This document shows positions 16,067 to 24,463 of a stretch of 36,116 nucleotides of DNA, piece after piece. Position 1 is the first letter of the stretch. The number at the start of each line of letters is the position of its first letter. A program made the position numbers and the translations under genes. Source of the stretch: Clostridia bacterium (lineage in GTDB: Bacteria > Bacillota_A > Clostridia > UMGS1883). A model generated the notes under the pieces. It ran no database searches and was not told the DNA's origin. It saw only the letters and a list, made by a program, of their open reading frames with translations. The DNA lies in contig JAFUJZ010000032.1 in assembly GCA_017467965.1 (NCBI GenBank), forward strand, positions 1 through 36,116. The letters are read 5' to 3'.

Positions 16067-16717
16067 ATGAGAAAAATGATGAAATCTATCGTTTGTCTTG
16101 CAATTGCGGCAGCACTTGTATTATCTCTTGCAGCTTGCGGATGCGGTTACTCCAACTCCCCCGACGGCGTTGTTAAGAGAGTTCTCAACGCACGTAACAA
16201 CTATGACTATGTAACACTTGAAAAGTATTACGAAGATGGGGAAGAATACGAAGATATGGCTAAGGACGGCGTAAAGGACCTTAAGACTTACTATGACTGG
16301 CTCATCGACGAAGACCGCTACGAAGAAGAAGAAGACGAAATGGGAGAAAAGGCTTTCAAGGCTTACATCAACGCTAAGATCGAAATCAAAAAGGCTTATA
16401 ACAAGCGTTGCAAGGTTGAAATCGATAAGGTTAAGAAAGACGGCGACGAAGCAGAAGTTAAGTACACAGAATACTATCCCGAAACAAAGAAGGGCGAATA
16501 CGAACTCATGGAAAAGGCTGCAAAGAATGTAGACCTTAAGGATGAATTCCAGGAAAACAAGCTTGATGAAAAGGAATGGGAAAAGGTAATCAAGGAATGG
16601 AAGAAGCTTGCTCTTGAACAGATTAAGGAAGCTGACCTTGAAGATTACGACGGCGAAATCTTCGTTGTTAAGGATGACGGCAAGTGGAAGATTGCTGAAG
16701 ACCAGTCCGGTGAATAA
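16067..16717 (+). CDS. Acidic lipoprotein, paralogue B
   Basis: A 216-aa lipoprotein, tandem paralogue of the gene at 15234. The signal peptide and lipobox (LSLAAC, Cys24), the segment NNYDYVTLEKYYEDGEEYED and the C-terminal VVKDDGKWKIAEDQS are nearly identical to the first copy. The central 100 residues have diverged and are richer in Lys-Glu pairs. This pattern (conserved ends, variable charged middle) suggests that the ends set export and fold while the middle faces a partner or varies freely. Function unknown. AAAGGAAGG precedes the ATG; a strong terminator follows. Confidence 0.85.
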   Translation: MRKMMKSIVCLAIAAALVLSLAACGCGYSNSPDGVVKRVLNARNNYDYVTLEKYYEDGEEYEDMAKDGVKDLKTYYDWLIDEDRYEEEEDEMGEKAFKAYINAKIEIKKAYNKRCKVEIDKVKKDGDEAEVKYTEYYPETKKGEYELMEKAAKNVDLKDEFQENKLDEKEWEKVIKEWKKLALEQIKEADLEDYDGEIFVVKDDGKWKIAEDQSGE

Positions 16718-16728
16718 TTATTAAATTT

Positions 16729-16760
16729 AAAAAGCTGTTGCGAAAGCAACAGCTTTTTTT
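16729..16760 (+). terminator. Intrinsic terminator
   Basis: A 13-bp stem AAAAAGCTGTTGC / GCAACAGCTTTTT with a GAAA tetraloop and a T tract. Confidence 0.9.
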
Positions 16761-16859
16761 GTAAAAAATTGAACAATTGGTAAATAATATGTAACAAAAG
16801 ATTGGGAATGTTGAAGTGTAAAATGTGATATGATAAAATCATATAAAGGAGGCGGGAAA

Positions 16860-18377
16860 ATGAGACTACTCAAATTTTTGTCGAACAGAATTACAATAGT
16901 GACTCTGGCAATTTTAGTGCAAATTGGTGTACTCATTGCCGCGTCCTACTGGTTTGAAGATATGGGCACGGCAATAAATATTGTTTTGCGCATATTAAGT
17001 ATGCTTGTGGTATGTTTGGTTGTAAACGAACATTCAGATGTATCTATCAAGCTTACGTGGATTGTGTTCATCCTCGTAACACCTGTATTTGGCAGTATGA
17101 TGTATCTCTTGACAGGAGGCAAGCGTCCAAGGAAAAGGATGATAACTGCTCTTGCTATATCCGAAAAAAATAACAAAAAATATCGCACGGAAAACAAAAA
17201 CGCGGAAAAAGCTTTAAAGGAAAAGGATGATGAGCTTTATGCACAGAGCAAATACCTTTCAAGGCTTGACTTTAAGCTGTTGACGGCTGAAAACGCAGTG
17301 TATTTTCCCTCTGGGGAAGACGCTTTCCCCGTGATGCTTGAAAAAATGGAGCAAGCCGAAAAGTTTATATTTTTGGAATACTTTATTTTTGAAAAAGGTG
17401 AGATGCTTGAAAAAATTGTTGATGTGCTTGAAAGAAAAGCAAGAATGGGCGTTGACGTAAGACTCATATACGATGACATGGGCTCGCTTTTTACACTGCC
17501 CTATGGTTACAAGGATTTACTTGAGAAAAAAGGCATAAAGTGCATTGCTTTTAATCCTTTTGTGCCCTTTCTGGCAGGCATCATGAACAACCGCAACCAC
17601 AGAAAAATACTTGTGGTAGATTCCCTCGTGGCGTTTACCGGTGGCATCAACATTGCGGACGAATATATCAACGTAAAAGAAAAATACGGCTACTGGAAAG
17701 ATAATGTCTTTATGCTTGAGGGCGAATGTGTACAAGCATATACGCTGATGTTTCTCGATATGTGGAAAGCTTTCCGAGATAAAAAAGAAGATACGGGAAA
17801 GTTCCTTTTTGAGTACAAAGGCGAAAAAGCAAACGGAGTAGTTCAGCCTTTTTGCGATACACCTCTTGACGATGATACTGTTGGGGCGGATGTTTATCTT
17901 AACGCAATAAACGGTGCAAAAAAGTATATTTATATTTTTACACCCTATCTTGTTTTGGGGCAGGACATGTCCACAGCGTTGTGTCTTGCTGCAAAACGCG
18001 GCGTAGACGTGAGGATTATGGTGCCGGGAATCCCGGATAAAAAAACAGTTTATGCTCTGACAAAATCCTACTATGAGCCACTGATTTCCGCAGGCGTTGG
18101 CATATATGAATTCAAACCCGGATTTTTACATTCAAAGGGCTTTGTGTCTGACGACCGTATAGCTTGTGGCGGAACTATTAACCTTGATTTTCGAAGCCTG
18201 CATCACCATTTCGAATGCGGATGCCTGTTTTATAATATGGACGTTGTAATGGATATGAAGAGCGATATGCTCAGAACAATGGAAAAAAGCGAAAGAATAC
18301 GAGATTATAAAAAAAGACGCGGTATTATAGGCAGTACGTACAATGCAATACTAAGGCTTATAGCACCACTAATGTAA
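16860..18377 (+). CDS. cls: Cardiolipin synthase (phospholipase D type)
   Basis: A 505-aa membrane enzyme that transfers a phosphatidyl group between two phosphatidylglycerols to form cardiolipin and glycerol. Two N-terminal membrane segments (about 12-30 and 38-56) and a third near 65-85 are followed by two PLD domains. Catalytic HKD motifs are complete: His247-x-Lys249-x4-Asp254 (HRKILVVD, then FTGGINIADEY) and His424-x-Lys426-x4-Asp431 (HSKGFVSD, then CGGTINLDFRS). The length fits Cls. ATG 16860 follows AAAGGAGG; a longer in-frame start at 16830 lies upstream of this site. A weak TTGAAG-17-TAAAAT promoter is at 16811-16839. The stop codon lies inside the left arm of the inverted-repeat element that follows. 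Confidence 0.95.
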   Translation: MRLLKFLSNRITIVTLAILVQIGVLIAASYWFEDMGTAINIVLRILSMLVVCLVVNEHSDVSIKLTWIVFILVTPVFGSMMYLLTGGKRPRKRMITALAISEKNNKKYRTENKNAEKALKEKDDELYAQSKYLSRLDFKLLTAENAVYFPSGEDAFPVMLEKMEQAEKFIFLEYFIFEKGEMLEKIVDVLERKARMGVDVRLIYDDMGSLFTLPYGYKDLLEKKGIKCIAFNPFVPFLAGIMNNRNHRKILVVDSLVAFTGGINIADEYINVKEKYGYWKDNVFMLEGECVQAYTLMFLDMWKAFRDKKEDTGKFLFEYKGEKANGVVQPFCDTPLDDDTVGADVYLNAINGAKKYIYIFTPYLVLGQDMSTALCLAAKRGVDVRIMVPGIPDKKTVYALTKSYYEPLISAGVGIYEFKPGFLHSKGFVSDDRIACGGTINLDFRSLHHHFECGCLFYNMDVVMDMKSDMLRTMEKSERIRDYKKRRGIIGSTYNAILRLIAPLM

Positions 18378-18404
18378 AAAAGCGTGTCGACTTTTTCGAC
18401 ACGC

Positions 18405-18454
18405 GACCTCAAAGGCGGACTAACGTCCTTCAGCACTTTGAGGTCTGTTTTTTT
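18405..18454 (+). terminator. Terminator inside the inverted-repeat element
   Basis: The stem GACCTCAAAG / CTTTGAGGTC (18405-18414 with 18436-18445) is followed by TGTTTTTTT and would end cls transcription. Confidence 0.6.
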
Positions 18455-18616
18455 ACAGGGAACAAAGTACCGATTTCTCGTGCAAGGGGCTTGCGAGCCC
18501 CCTAAAATCGGCACTTTCGGCAGACTGAATGCGATTAAGTCTGCCGATTACATTCGGGGAACCTTCTTCCCCGAACCCTTCGCGATTATGCAAAAACAGG
18601 GTTTTTAGACAGTATG

Positions 18617-18646
18617 AAGCGTGTCTCACAGAGACACGCTTTTTTA
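18617..18646 (+). terminator. Terminator at the right end of the inverted-repeat element
   Basis: The stem AAGCGTGTCTC / GAGACACGCTT with a 3-nt loop is followed by a T tract on the plus strand. The matching left-end hairpin (18382-18404) has its T tract on the minus strand, so the element carries outward-pointing terminators at both ends. Confidence 0.7.
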
Positions 18647-18648
18647 CA

Positions 18649-20310
18649 TTATTTTGCGAAGATTTCAAAGAATATGTTATCCTCAACTTTGCCTGTAAAG
18701 TTCTTGCCTTTAAAGAGCTTTGTATAGGAGATTGAGGGGTTTTCGACTGTATAGTCTTTCTGGATCTGAACCATAGATGCCTCTGCAGTACGTGTGATTT
18801 CGTGTATGGGGGTTACTGCACCCAGTGCAAGCACTATCACAACCGGGGCAAGAAGATAAAACTTCTTTTCGGAAAGATATTTGCCGAAAGCACCTATAAC
18901 AAACAAGCACAATATTACCAAAAGGGGTATTGATGCTCTCATACAAAAGTCAATGGACCTGCCCACCTTAAAGAACGGTATAATAAGTAGACACGATACC
19001 GTCACAAATAGCAGTGTTGATTTGCGATAAGCGGGAAGTGCAACGAGTGCAAGTATGAGCACTTCAAATATGATAAAGAGCACGTAAAGCCCTACAGGGT
19101 AGGACGATATTTTCGCAGCGAGAAAGGCAAGGGGAATTGCAGGGATAAAGTAAAGCGCATTAATGGGTTTGAGCGTTTTTAAATCGCTAAGAAGTACAAA
19201 TGCTGCTGCCCAAAGGACAATTACAAGCAAAAATACAGGGATTGAGAAAACCTCAGTTGCCGCCTTTGTAGCGGTAGCAGTACTACTGGTGGCGGATGAG
19301 GCAATATTGCCTTTAAGATACAAAAACGATATTATGCCCGATATACCGCCGCCTACAACGTTCTGGAATGTGAAAAGGGAAAGGAAATCCTTTTTCGGAG
19401 TTTTTGTAAAAGGTCTGTCCAAAATCGAATTTACGTTATCCTTTTTAGTTAGTGCGCACCATAAAAATACAGGGATAAGACCAATAAAGGGTAATGTGCT
19501 CGAAAGAAGTGTAAGACCCATTATGAAAACAAGGTTTTTGTTGTTCTTTTCAAGTAAGAGCACAATTGTTGCCAGCCATACGGGCAAGCACTGGTTAAAT
19601 ACCCAGAAAAGCTGAGTTATATGCGAGGAATATTGATATCTTGATGCCCACCATTCAAGATGAGAAGAGGAGGGCGAGCCTTTAGGGTATGCCCACATAC
19701 CCTTTTGCATTACGTTCAAAGAATCTGTTACGGCATCCACAATGGAAAGCCCTACAGTATCAAGCCCCGAGAACAAAAGGAAAATCACAATAGGATATAT
19801 GACAACCTTCTTGTGCATGAGACACAACAGATACCACAGAATAAAAATACCAATTGACGCCCAAACTATCTGGAAGATATAGCCTACCTCAAGCGATGTA
19901 AACTTGCCTACAAGTGCCGCTGGAAGCCAAAAACCTATGTAATACACGATGCTTACAACGTCGCCCGAGGGTGCGGCTTTGGGTGGCCAGGGATTGGTAA
20001 CAAGTGCATTAAAGAGTGTATTGCGTGTTGCGTGGTCGGGGTTTTGCCACAAAATATTGCCTATACCCGCCGCTATTACAATAATTACAATCGCAATAAA
20101 GCCCACCAGCATCTTAAATTTGTCATAGCGGTCAATTTTAATATCGGAATAAGCCGTACCGGCACTCTTTGCTGCCAGAAAAAGCCCTGCTAAGATTGCA
20201 ATGGTGAAAGGCAGTGCGAAATACCATTTCAAAAAGCCTGCCGCAAAAATAATAAAGGGCAGTGCAATATATGTGTAAATCGCAAAGGAAATAGCTTTGT
20301 CTTTAAACAT
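18649..20310 (-). CDS. Large polytopic membrane protein, possible GT-C-type glycosyltransferase
   Basis: A 553-aa very hydrophobic protein with roughly a dozen membrane segments, which I do not recognise with confidence. After two N-terminal segments and a short charged loop, the first large outer loop contains WQNPDHATRNTLFNALVTN and NPWPP. An acidic residue early in the first extracytoplasmic loop is where GT-C glycosyltransferases keep their catalytic Asp. A second outer loop is rich in Ser, Tyr and Trp (KGSPSSSHLEWWASRYQYSS). The C-terminal 40 residues are soluble. It is divergent from the GT2-LicD-GtrA-FAD operon through back-to-back promoters, which favours a lipid-linked sugar role; this is inference. 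AAAGGAG precedes the ATG. Confidence 0.75.
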   Translation of the reverse strand: MFKDKAISFAIYTYIALPFIIFAAGFLKWYFALPFTIAILAGLFLAAKSAGTAYSDIKIDRYDKFKMLVGFIAIVIIVIAAGIGNILWQNPDHATRNTLFNALVTNPWPPKAAPSGDVVSIVYYIGFWLPAALVGKFTSLEVGYIFQIVWASIGIFILWYLLCLMHKKVVIYPIVIFLLFSGLDTVGLSIVDAVTDSLNVMQKGMWAYPKGSPSSSHLEWWASRYQYSSHITQLFWVFNQCLPVWLATIVLLLEKNNKNLVFIMGLTLLSSTLPFIGLIPVFLWCALTKKDNVNSILDRPFTKTPKKDFLSLFTFQNVVGGGISGIISFLYLKGNIASSATSSTATATKAATEVFSIPVFLLVIVLWAAAFVLLSDLKTLKPINALYFIPAIPLAFLAAKISSYPVGLYVLFIIFEVLILALVALPAYRKSTLLFVTVSCLLIIPFFKVGRSIDFCMRASIPLLVILCLFVIGAFGKYLSEKKFYLLAPVVIVLALGAVTPIHEITRTAEASMVQIQKDYTVENPSISYTKLFKGKNFTGKVEDNIFFEIFAK

Positions 20311-20361
20311 AATAAACTCCTTTTATACTTTAAAAAATAACGGAAACACTCCGATATGTTA

Positions 20362-20391
20362 AGTATATAATATAAATTTGTTCTTTGTCAA
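20362..20391 (-). promoter_or_regulatory. Promoter for the large membrane protein
   Basis: On the minus strand TTGACA (complement of 20386-20391) is followed after 18 bp by TATACT (complement of 20362-20367). It stands back to back with the plus-strand promoter at 20410, with only 18 bp between the two -35 boxes. Confidence 0.65.
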
Positions 20392-20409
20392 TAAATCGAG
20401 CACGAAAGT

Positions 20410-20438
20410 TTGACATATGATGTAATTTTTGATATTAT
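20410..20438 (+). promoter_or_regulatory. Promoter for the glycan operon (GT2-LicD-GtrA-FAD)
   Basis: TTGACA (20410-20415), 17-bp spacer, TATTAT (20433-20438). The closely spaced divergent -35 boxes suggest shared regulation with the membrane protein gene. Confidence 0.7.
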
Positions 20439-20493
20439 AAAAGATAAAGAACAAAGCATTCCTCGAAATTTCGGAAGAAAGGTACGGAGTGGT

Positions 20494-21441
20494 ATGAAAA
20501 AAATCAGTATAGTAATCCCCACATATAACGAAGAAGAAAACGTAAAACCCATGGCGGAAGCCGTATCCGGGCTGTTTGAAGTACAGCTTGAAAAATACGA
20601 TTATGAAATAATTTTTATAGATAACTGCTCAAGTGACAAAACACGTGAGCTTTTAAGTGAAATCTGCGCAGAAAACAAAAAAATAAAGGCGATTTTTAAC
20701 GCGAAGAATTTTGGACAGTTCAATTCGCCTTATTACGGACTTTTGCAGGCAACAGGGGACTGTGCGGTGCTCGTTGCGGCAGATTTTCAAGACCCTGTTG
20801 ATATGATTCCCAAGTTTGTAGCCGAATGGGAAACCGGCGAGTATAACATCGTGTGCGGCATTAAAACCGCCAGCCGTGAAAACAAGATAGTGTACGCATT
20901 GCGCACACTTTACTACAAGGCTATCAAAAAAATGAGTGATGTTGAACAGATTGAGCATTTTACGGGCTTTGCTCTTTATGACCAATCATTTATTGAGGTG
21001 CTCAGGAACTTAGGCGATCCAAAGCCGTTTCTTCGCGGTATTGTGGCAGAGCTTGGAGGCAAGAGAAAGGACATACCCTATACTCAGCCCCGCCGTCGTG
21101 CAGGAAAAACAAAAAACAACTGGTATTCACTCTACGATGCGGCAATGCTCAGCTTTACCTCATATACAAAAATCGGTCTCAGACTTGCTACCTTTGCAGG
21201 CTTCTTGGTAGGCTTTATAAGTGTCCTCATTGGTTTTGGATATCTTATCTTTAAACTTTTGTATTGGAATCTCTTTGCGGCAGGACAGGCTCCCATACTT
21301 ATCGGTATGCTGTTTTTAGGTGCGGTTCAGCTGGTGTTTATAGGCTTTTTGGGCGAATATATCATGAGCATGAACAGCCGTATCATGAACAGACCTTTAG
21401 TCGTTGAAGAGAAGAGGATAAATTTTGATGATGACAAATGA
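20494..21441 (+). CDS. Family 2 glycosyltransferase, polyprenyl-phosphate type (GtrB/DPM1-like)
   Basis: A 315-aa enzyme that probably moves a sugar from a nucleotide donor to polyprenyl phosphate at the inner membrane face. The GT-A domain begins ISIVIPTYNEEENV. The donor/metal site is AADFQDPVDMIPKF near residue 96, and FGQFNSPYYGLLQATGD and GFALYDQSFIEVL are typical of this family. Two C-terminal membrane helices (about 228-255 and 265-293) match the GtrB/Yfdh layout. ATG 20494 is chosen over the earlier in-frame ATG because the latter lies within the promoter region. First gene of a four-gene operon; its end overlaps the LicD gene by 14 nt. Confidence 0.9.
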   Translation: MKKISIVIPTYNEEENVKPMAEAVSGLFEVQLEKYDYEIIFIDNCSSDKTRELLSEICAENKKIKAIFNAKNFGQFNSPYYGLLQATGDCAVLVAADFQDPVDMIPKFVAEWETGEYNIVCGIKTASRENKIVYALRTLYYKAIKKMSDVEQIEHFTGFALYDQSFIEVLRNLGDPKPFLRGIVAELGGKRKDIPYTQPRRRAGKTKNNWYSLYDAAMLSFTSYTKIGLRLATFAGFLVGFISVLIGFGYLIFKLLYWNLFAAGQAPILIGMLFLGAVQLVFIGFLGEYIMSMNSRIMNRPLVVEEKRINFDDDK

Positions 21442-22276
21442 TGAAAAACTCGCAAAGCTTCACGAGGTGTCAATGCTTCTTTTGGAAAAAGCAGACAGCG
21501 TTATGAGCCAAAACTCCATATCATATATGCTTGATGCAGGCACGCTCTTGGGCGCAATAAGGCACAAGGGTTTTATCCCATGGGATGATGATGCCGACAT
21601 CTGCATGATGCGCGAGGAGTATGACCGTTTTATAAAAATTGCACCAAAGCTTTTTGACGGGGATTTTGATTTTATCCTTCCCGGGCAAAAGGGCGATAAT
21701 AAGTTTTACGATTTTGTGCCCAAGATTACCTATAAAAAAATGTGCGTAGCGCAGGCAGGACTTGACGATTCCTTCTACGGGGGTAAATATTCAAACCCTG
21801 CACTGGATATTTTTGTTATAGATAAAGTGCCGAACAGTAAGATAGGGCAGGCACTTCATACAAAGCTGCTCATTTTCATATACGGGATGGCGATGGGTCA
21901 CAGAAGAGAGATTGACTATTCAAAATATTCAAAGACGGAAGCGGCGGTTATTTTTGTGCTTTCAAAAATAGGCAAGCTTATTCCCCTTTATGTAATTGCA
22001 TCTATGTACGATGCTGTAGCAAAAATGTTTTCAAAGAAAAATAAATCAAAGGTGATGAGCACACACTCTGCAATGGACCATTTCGGAGACTGCTACGAGT
22101 ATGACTGGTACAAGGACGTTTTAAAGAAAGAGTTTGCGGGGAAAATGTTCCCTGTGCCTTGCGGCTTTGACGGCATACTTACAAAGCATTATAAAGACTA
22201 TATGACCCTTCCGCCGGAAGAAAAAAGAGTGCCTAAGCATCTTCAGTTTGATATATTTGAAACAAGGCGTGATTGA
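21428..22276 (+). CDS. LicD family phosphotransferase
   Basis: A 282-aa protein of the LicD family, whose studied members attach phosphocholine or related phospho-substituents to surface polysaccharides and teichoic acids. The signature is near residues 33-57: LDAGTLLGAIRHKGFIPWDD followed by DADICM. The nucleotidyltransferase-like fold places this acidic patch (DDDADI) at the metal site. A hydrophobic stretch occurs near 178-195. AGAGGA (21413-21418) favours ATG 21428 over a TTG at 21425. The gene overlaps the preceding GT2 gene and is followed after one base by GtrA. The donor and acceptor are unknown; no complete lic locus is present. Confidence 0.9.
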   Translation: MMTNDEKLAKLHEVSMLLLEKADSVMSQNSISYMLDAGTLLGAIRHKGFIPWDDDADICMMREEYDRFIKIAPKLFDGDFDFILPGQKGDNKFYDFVPKITYKKMCVAQAGLDDSFYGGKYSNPALDIFVIDKVPNSKIGQALHTKLLIFIYGMAMGHRREIDYSKYSKTEAAVIFVLSKIGKLIPLYVIASMYDAVAKMFSKKNKSKVMSTHSAMDHFGDCYEYDWYKDVLKKEFAGKMFPVPCGFDGILTKHYKDYMTLPPEEKRVPKHLQFDIFETRRD

Positions 22277-22277
22277 T

Positions 22278-22724
22278 ATGAAGGAATTTTTTAGCATATT
22301 GTTTTCATTCAATTTAATAAAAATTTTCTGTGAGCCTACGGAAAACGGGCTTTTGCAATTTTTCCGTTACGGTTTTGTAGGTGCATGGGCAACCGTTGCC
22401 GACTGGGGAGTGTTATTTTTTCTGACCGAAGGGGCAGGGGTGCACTATCTCATAAGCGGTGTTGTGGCTTTTGTAATGGGGCTTACGGTAAATTTCCTTT
22501 TATCAAAAAAATTTGTATTTTCAGGCGAAAAAACTCAGCATTCCTCATCGACAGAATTCTTGGTTTATGCTATAATAGGTATAATAGGTCTTGTGTTGAC
22601 CGAGATTATAATGTTTGTTTTAACAGATGTTCTTAATTGGTATTTTATGATCCCGAAAATTATCGCAACGGCAGTTGTTTTTGTATGGAACTTTGTGGCG
22701 AGAAAAATGGTTCTGTACAGATAG
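22278..22724 (+). CDS. GtrA family membrane protein
   Basis: A 148-aa protein with four membrane helices in the GtrA fold, marked by LLQFFRYGFVGAWATVADWG at the start and WNFVARKMVLYR at the end. GtrA-family proteins are proposed to flip polyprenyl-phosphate-linked sugars across the membrane or to assist GtrB-type transferases, and this one lies two genes after a GtrB-like GT2. ATG 22278 is chosen because the longer frame would start inside the LicD gene; a weak AAGG lies upstream, so translation is probably coupled to LicD termination. Confidence 0.88.
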   Translation: MKEFFSILFSFNLIKIFCEPTENGLLQFFRYGFVGAWATVADWGVLFFLTEGAGVHYLISGVVAFVMGLTVNFLLSKKFVFSGEKTQHSSSTEFLVYAIIGIIGLVLTEIIMFVLTDVLNWYFMIPKIIATAVVFVWNFVARKMVLYR

Positions 22725-22739
22725 AAAGGGTTGGAAATT

Positions 22740-24296
22740 ATGGAAAAAATAATTATTGTCGGAGCAGGGCCTGCGGGTCTGACTGCGGCGTATGAGCTTT
22801 TGAAAAGCTCAAAGGAGTACGATGTTACAATCTTGGAAGAAACCGATGAAATCGGTGGTATATCCCGAACGGTAAGATATAAGGGCAACCGTATGGATAT
22901 TGGCGGACACCGCTTTTTCTCAAAGGATAAAACTGTTACGGAGTGGTGGGAAAATCTTATGCCCACACAAGGTGCGCCCAGCTTTGACGACAAAATCTTA
23001 GCAAGGAGTCATGAGCTTAATCCCGGTGGACCCGACCCCGAAAAAACCGACAGAGTAATGCTCAGACGTAACAGAGTATCAAGAATATACTACAAGAAAA
23101 AGTTTTTTGATTATCCCATAACAATGAAACCACAGACCTTTATCAACATGGGCGCTGTTTCAACAGTTAAGGCAGGCTGCAGTTATCTTAAATCTACAGC
23201 AAAAAAGCTGCCGGAGGAAAATCTTGAAAACTTTTATATAAACCGTTTCGGTAAGGTTTTGTACGCAATGTTCTTTGAAGGCTACACCGAAAAGCTCTGG
23301 GGAAGACACCCATCGCAGATTTCAGCAGACTGGGGTGCACAGAGAGTAAAGGGCCTTTCTATAAGAGCGGTACTGAGTGATATGATTAAAAAGCTCACCA
23401 ATAAAAAGGACAAGGGTCAGGTTGAGACAAGTCTTATTGAAGAATTCTCATACCCCAAGTTTGGGCCTGGTCAGCTGTGGGAAACCGCTGCAGGCGAAAT
23501 TGTAAAAATGGGCGGCAGAATCATGAGAGGCTGCTCGGTTAAAAATATAGTTAATGAAAACGGCAAAGTTACTGCAGTGTCGTATATGGAAAACGGCAAA
23601 ATGCGTGTAATGGAATGCGACAGACTTATATCCACTATGCCTGTCCGTGACCTTGTGGTAGGACTTAACAATGTGCCTGAGGACATAAGCCGTATCGCGA
23701 AGGGTCTTCCTTACCGCGACTTTGTGACGGTGGGATTGCTTGTTGATAAGCTTAACCTTAAAAACAAGACGAAAATTAAAACACTCAATAACATTGTGCC
23801 AGACAACTGGATTTATGTACAGGATGTTGGCGTAAAGCTTGGCAGAATTCAGATTTTTAACAACTGGTCACCTTACATGGTTGAGGATGTTAAAAACAAG
23901 GTGTGGATAGGACTGGAATATTTCTGCAACGAGGACGACGAGTTCTGGAATATGACAGATGACGAATGTGTAGCCTTTGCAATCGGCGAGCTTGTTAAAA
24001 TGGGCGTTATAAAATCCGCTTCTGACGTTTGCGACAGCCATCGTGAAAAGGTAAAGAAGGCTTATCCTGCATATTTTGACACATATGACGAGTTTGACAA
24101 TGTGATAAAATACCTTGACGGCATTGAAAACCTTTATTGTATAGGCAGAAACGGTCAGCACCGATACAACAATATGGACCACTCAATGGTAACAGCTTTT
24201 GAAGCCGTGAAGAATATTGTTTCGGGACAAACCGACAAGTCAAACATATGGAATGTCAATACAGAAAAAGAATACCACGAAAAGTCAAACGGTTGA
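22740..24296 (+). CDS. FAD/NAD(P)-dependent oxidoreductase (UDP-galactopyranose mutase / amine-oxidase fold)
   Basis: A 518-aa flavoprotein. The dinucleotide-binding motif [15 protein letters not shown] is at residues 6-20, followed by the FAD clamp [13 protein letters not shown] and [32 protein letters not shown] at the C-terminus is the second FAD segment. The GGHRFFSK and [19 protein letters not shown] blocks are typical of proteins often annotated as protoporphyrinogen-oxidase- or UGM-like in cell-surface glycan clusters. Heme synthesis is unlikely here because no heme genes occur nearby. The role may be oxidation or ring rearrangement of an activated sugar, but the substrate is unknown. 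GAAAGGG precedes ATG 22740. The stop codon overlaps the next promoter. Confidence 0.85.
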   Translation: MEKIIIVGAGPAGLTAAYELLKSSKEYDVTILEETDEIGGISRTVRYKGNRMDIGGHRFFSKDKTVTEWWENLMPTQGAPSFDDKILARSHELNPGGPDPEKTDRVMLRRNRVSRIYYKKKFFDYPITMKPQTFINMGAVSTVKAGCSYLKSTAKKLPEENLENFYINRFGKVLYAMFFEGYTEKLWGRHPSQISADWGAQRVKGLSIRAVLSDMIKKLTNKKDKGQVETSLIEEFSYPKFGPGQLWETAAGEIVKMGGRIMRGCSVKNIVNENGKVTAVSYMENGKMRVMECDRLISTMPVRDLVVGLNNVPEDISRIAKGLPYRDFVTVGLLVDKLNLKNKTKIKTLNNIVPDNWIYVQDVGVKLGRIQIFNNWSPYMVEDVKNKVWIGLEYFCNEDDEFWNMTDDECVAFAIGELVKMGVIKSASDVCDSHREKVKKAYPAYFDTYDEFDNVIKYLDGIENLYCIGRNGQHRYNNMDHSMVTAFEAVKNIVSGQTDKSNIWNVNTEKEYHEKSNG

Positions 24297-24321
24297 CAAT
24301 GGCAAAAAAAGGATATATAAT
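24293..24321 (+). promoter_or_regulatory. Consensus promoter for the riboswitch-controlled exchanger
   Basis: Perfect TTGACA (24293-24298), 17-bp spacer, perfect TATAAT (24316-24321). The -35 box overlaps the stop codon of the FAD oxidoreductase gene. Transcription would start near 24328, just before the riboswitch core. Confidence 0.88.
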
Positions 24322-24327
24322 TATCTT

Positions 24328-24445
24328 AATAGGGGAGTAGTTTGCCGCAGTGCGGTAGCTTATAACGACATACCCGAGCCAAGGCTCCGTATAAGCTTTA
24401 TATAACTAGACCTACGCACACTGTGCTTGGGTCTTAATTTTTTAT
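24328..24445 (+). ncRNA. yybP-ykoY-type (manganese) riboswitch
   Basis: The leader carries AGGGGAGTAG (24331-24340), the 5' signature of yybP-ykoY RNAs. A GCCGCAGTGCGG-type helix follows, then a long helix pairing AGCTTATA with TATAAGCT. The CGACATACCCGAG segment (24365-24377) corresponds to the second conserved metal-binding loop. An AGACC...GGTCT terminator stem is at the end, as in B. subtilis yybP. The class binds Mn2+ and usually turns on metal exporters; the downstream gene is a cation exchanger, which fits. Assignment is by motif recognition, not by covariance search. Confidence 0.78.
24408..24443 (+). terminator. Riboswitch expression-platform terminator
   Basis: AGACC (24408-24412) pairs with GGTCT (24430-24434), with an inner GCAC/GTGC stem, followed by TAATTTTTT. 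Its 5' strand abuts the closing region of the riboswitch, so ligand binding could prevent its formation. Confidence 0.7.
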
Positions 24446-24463
24446 ATAATGGGGTAAGGGAAA

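Larger units (their letters stand above)
18370..18651. mobile_element. MITE-like element with perfect 19-bp terminal inverted repeats
   Basis: The ends 18370-18388 (TAATGTAAAAAAGCGTGTC) and 18633-18651 are exact reverse complements, each beginning with TA at the outer edge, as with TA-target elements. The interior is almost wholly hairpins: 18382-18404 (9-bp stem), 18405-18445 (10-bp stem GACCTCAAAG with inner GGAC/GTCC) followed by seven T, 18470-18511 (CCGATTT outer and GGGGCT inner stems), 18518-18546 (CGGCAGACT), 18553-18575 (TTCGGGGAA) and 18619-18639. No credible ORF is present. It sits between convergent cls and the membrane gene, both of which stop within its arms. Alternatives are a structured RNA gene or a compound bidirectional terminator. 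Confidence 0.65.

Noticed and set aside
18384..18686. Short open frames on both strands between cls and the membrane protein
   Set aside because: They run through the stem-loops of the inverted-repeat element, mirror each other in sequence and lack ribosome sites.
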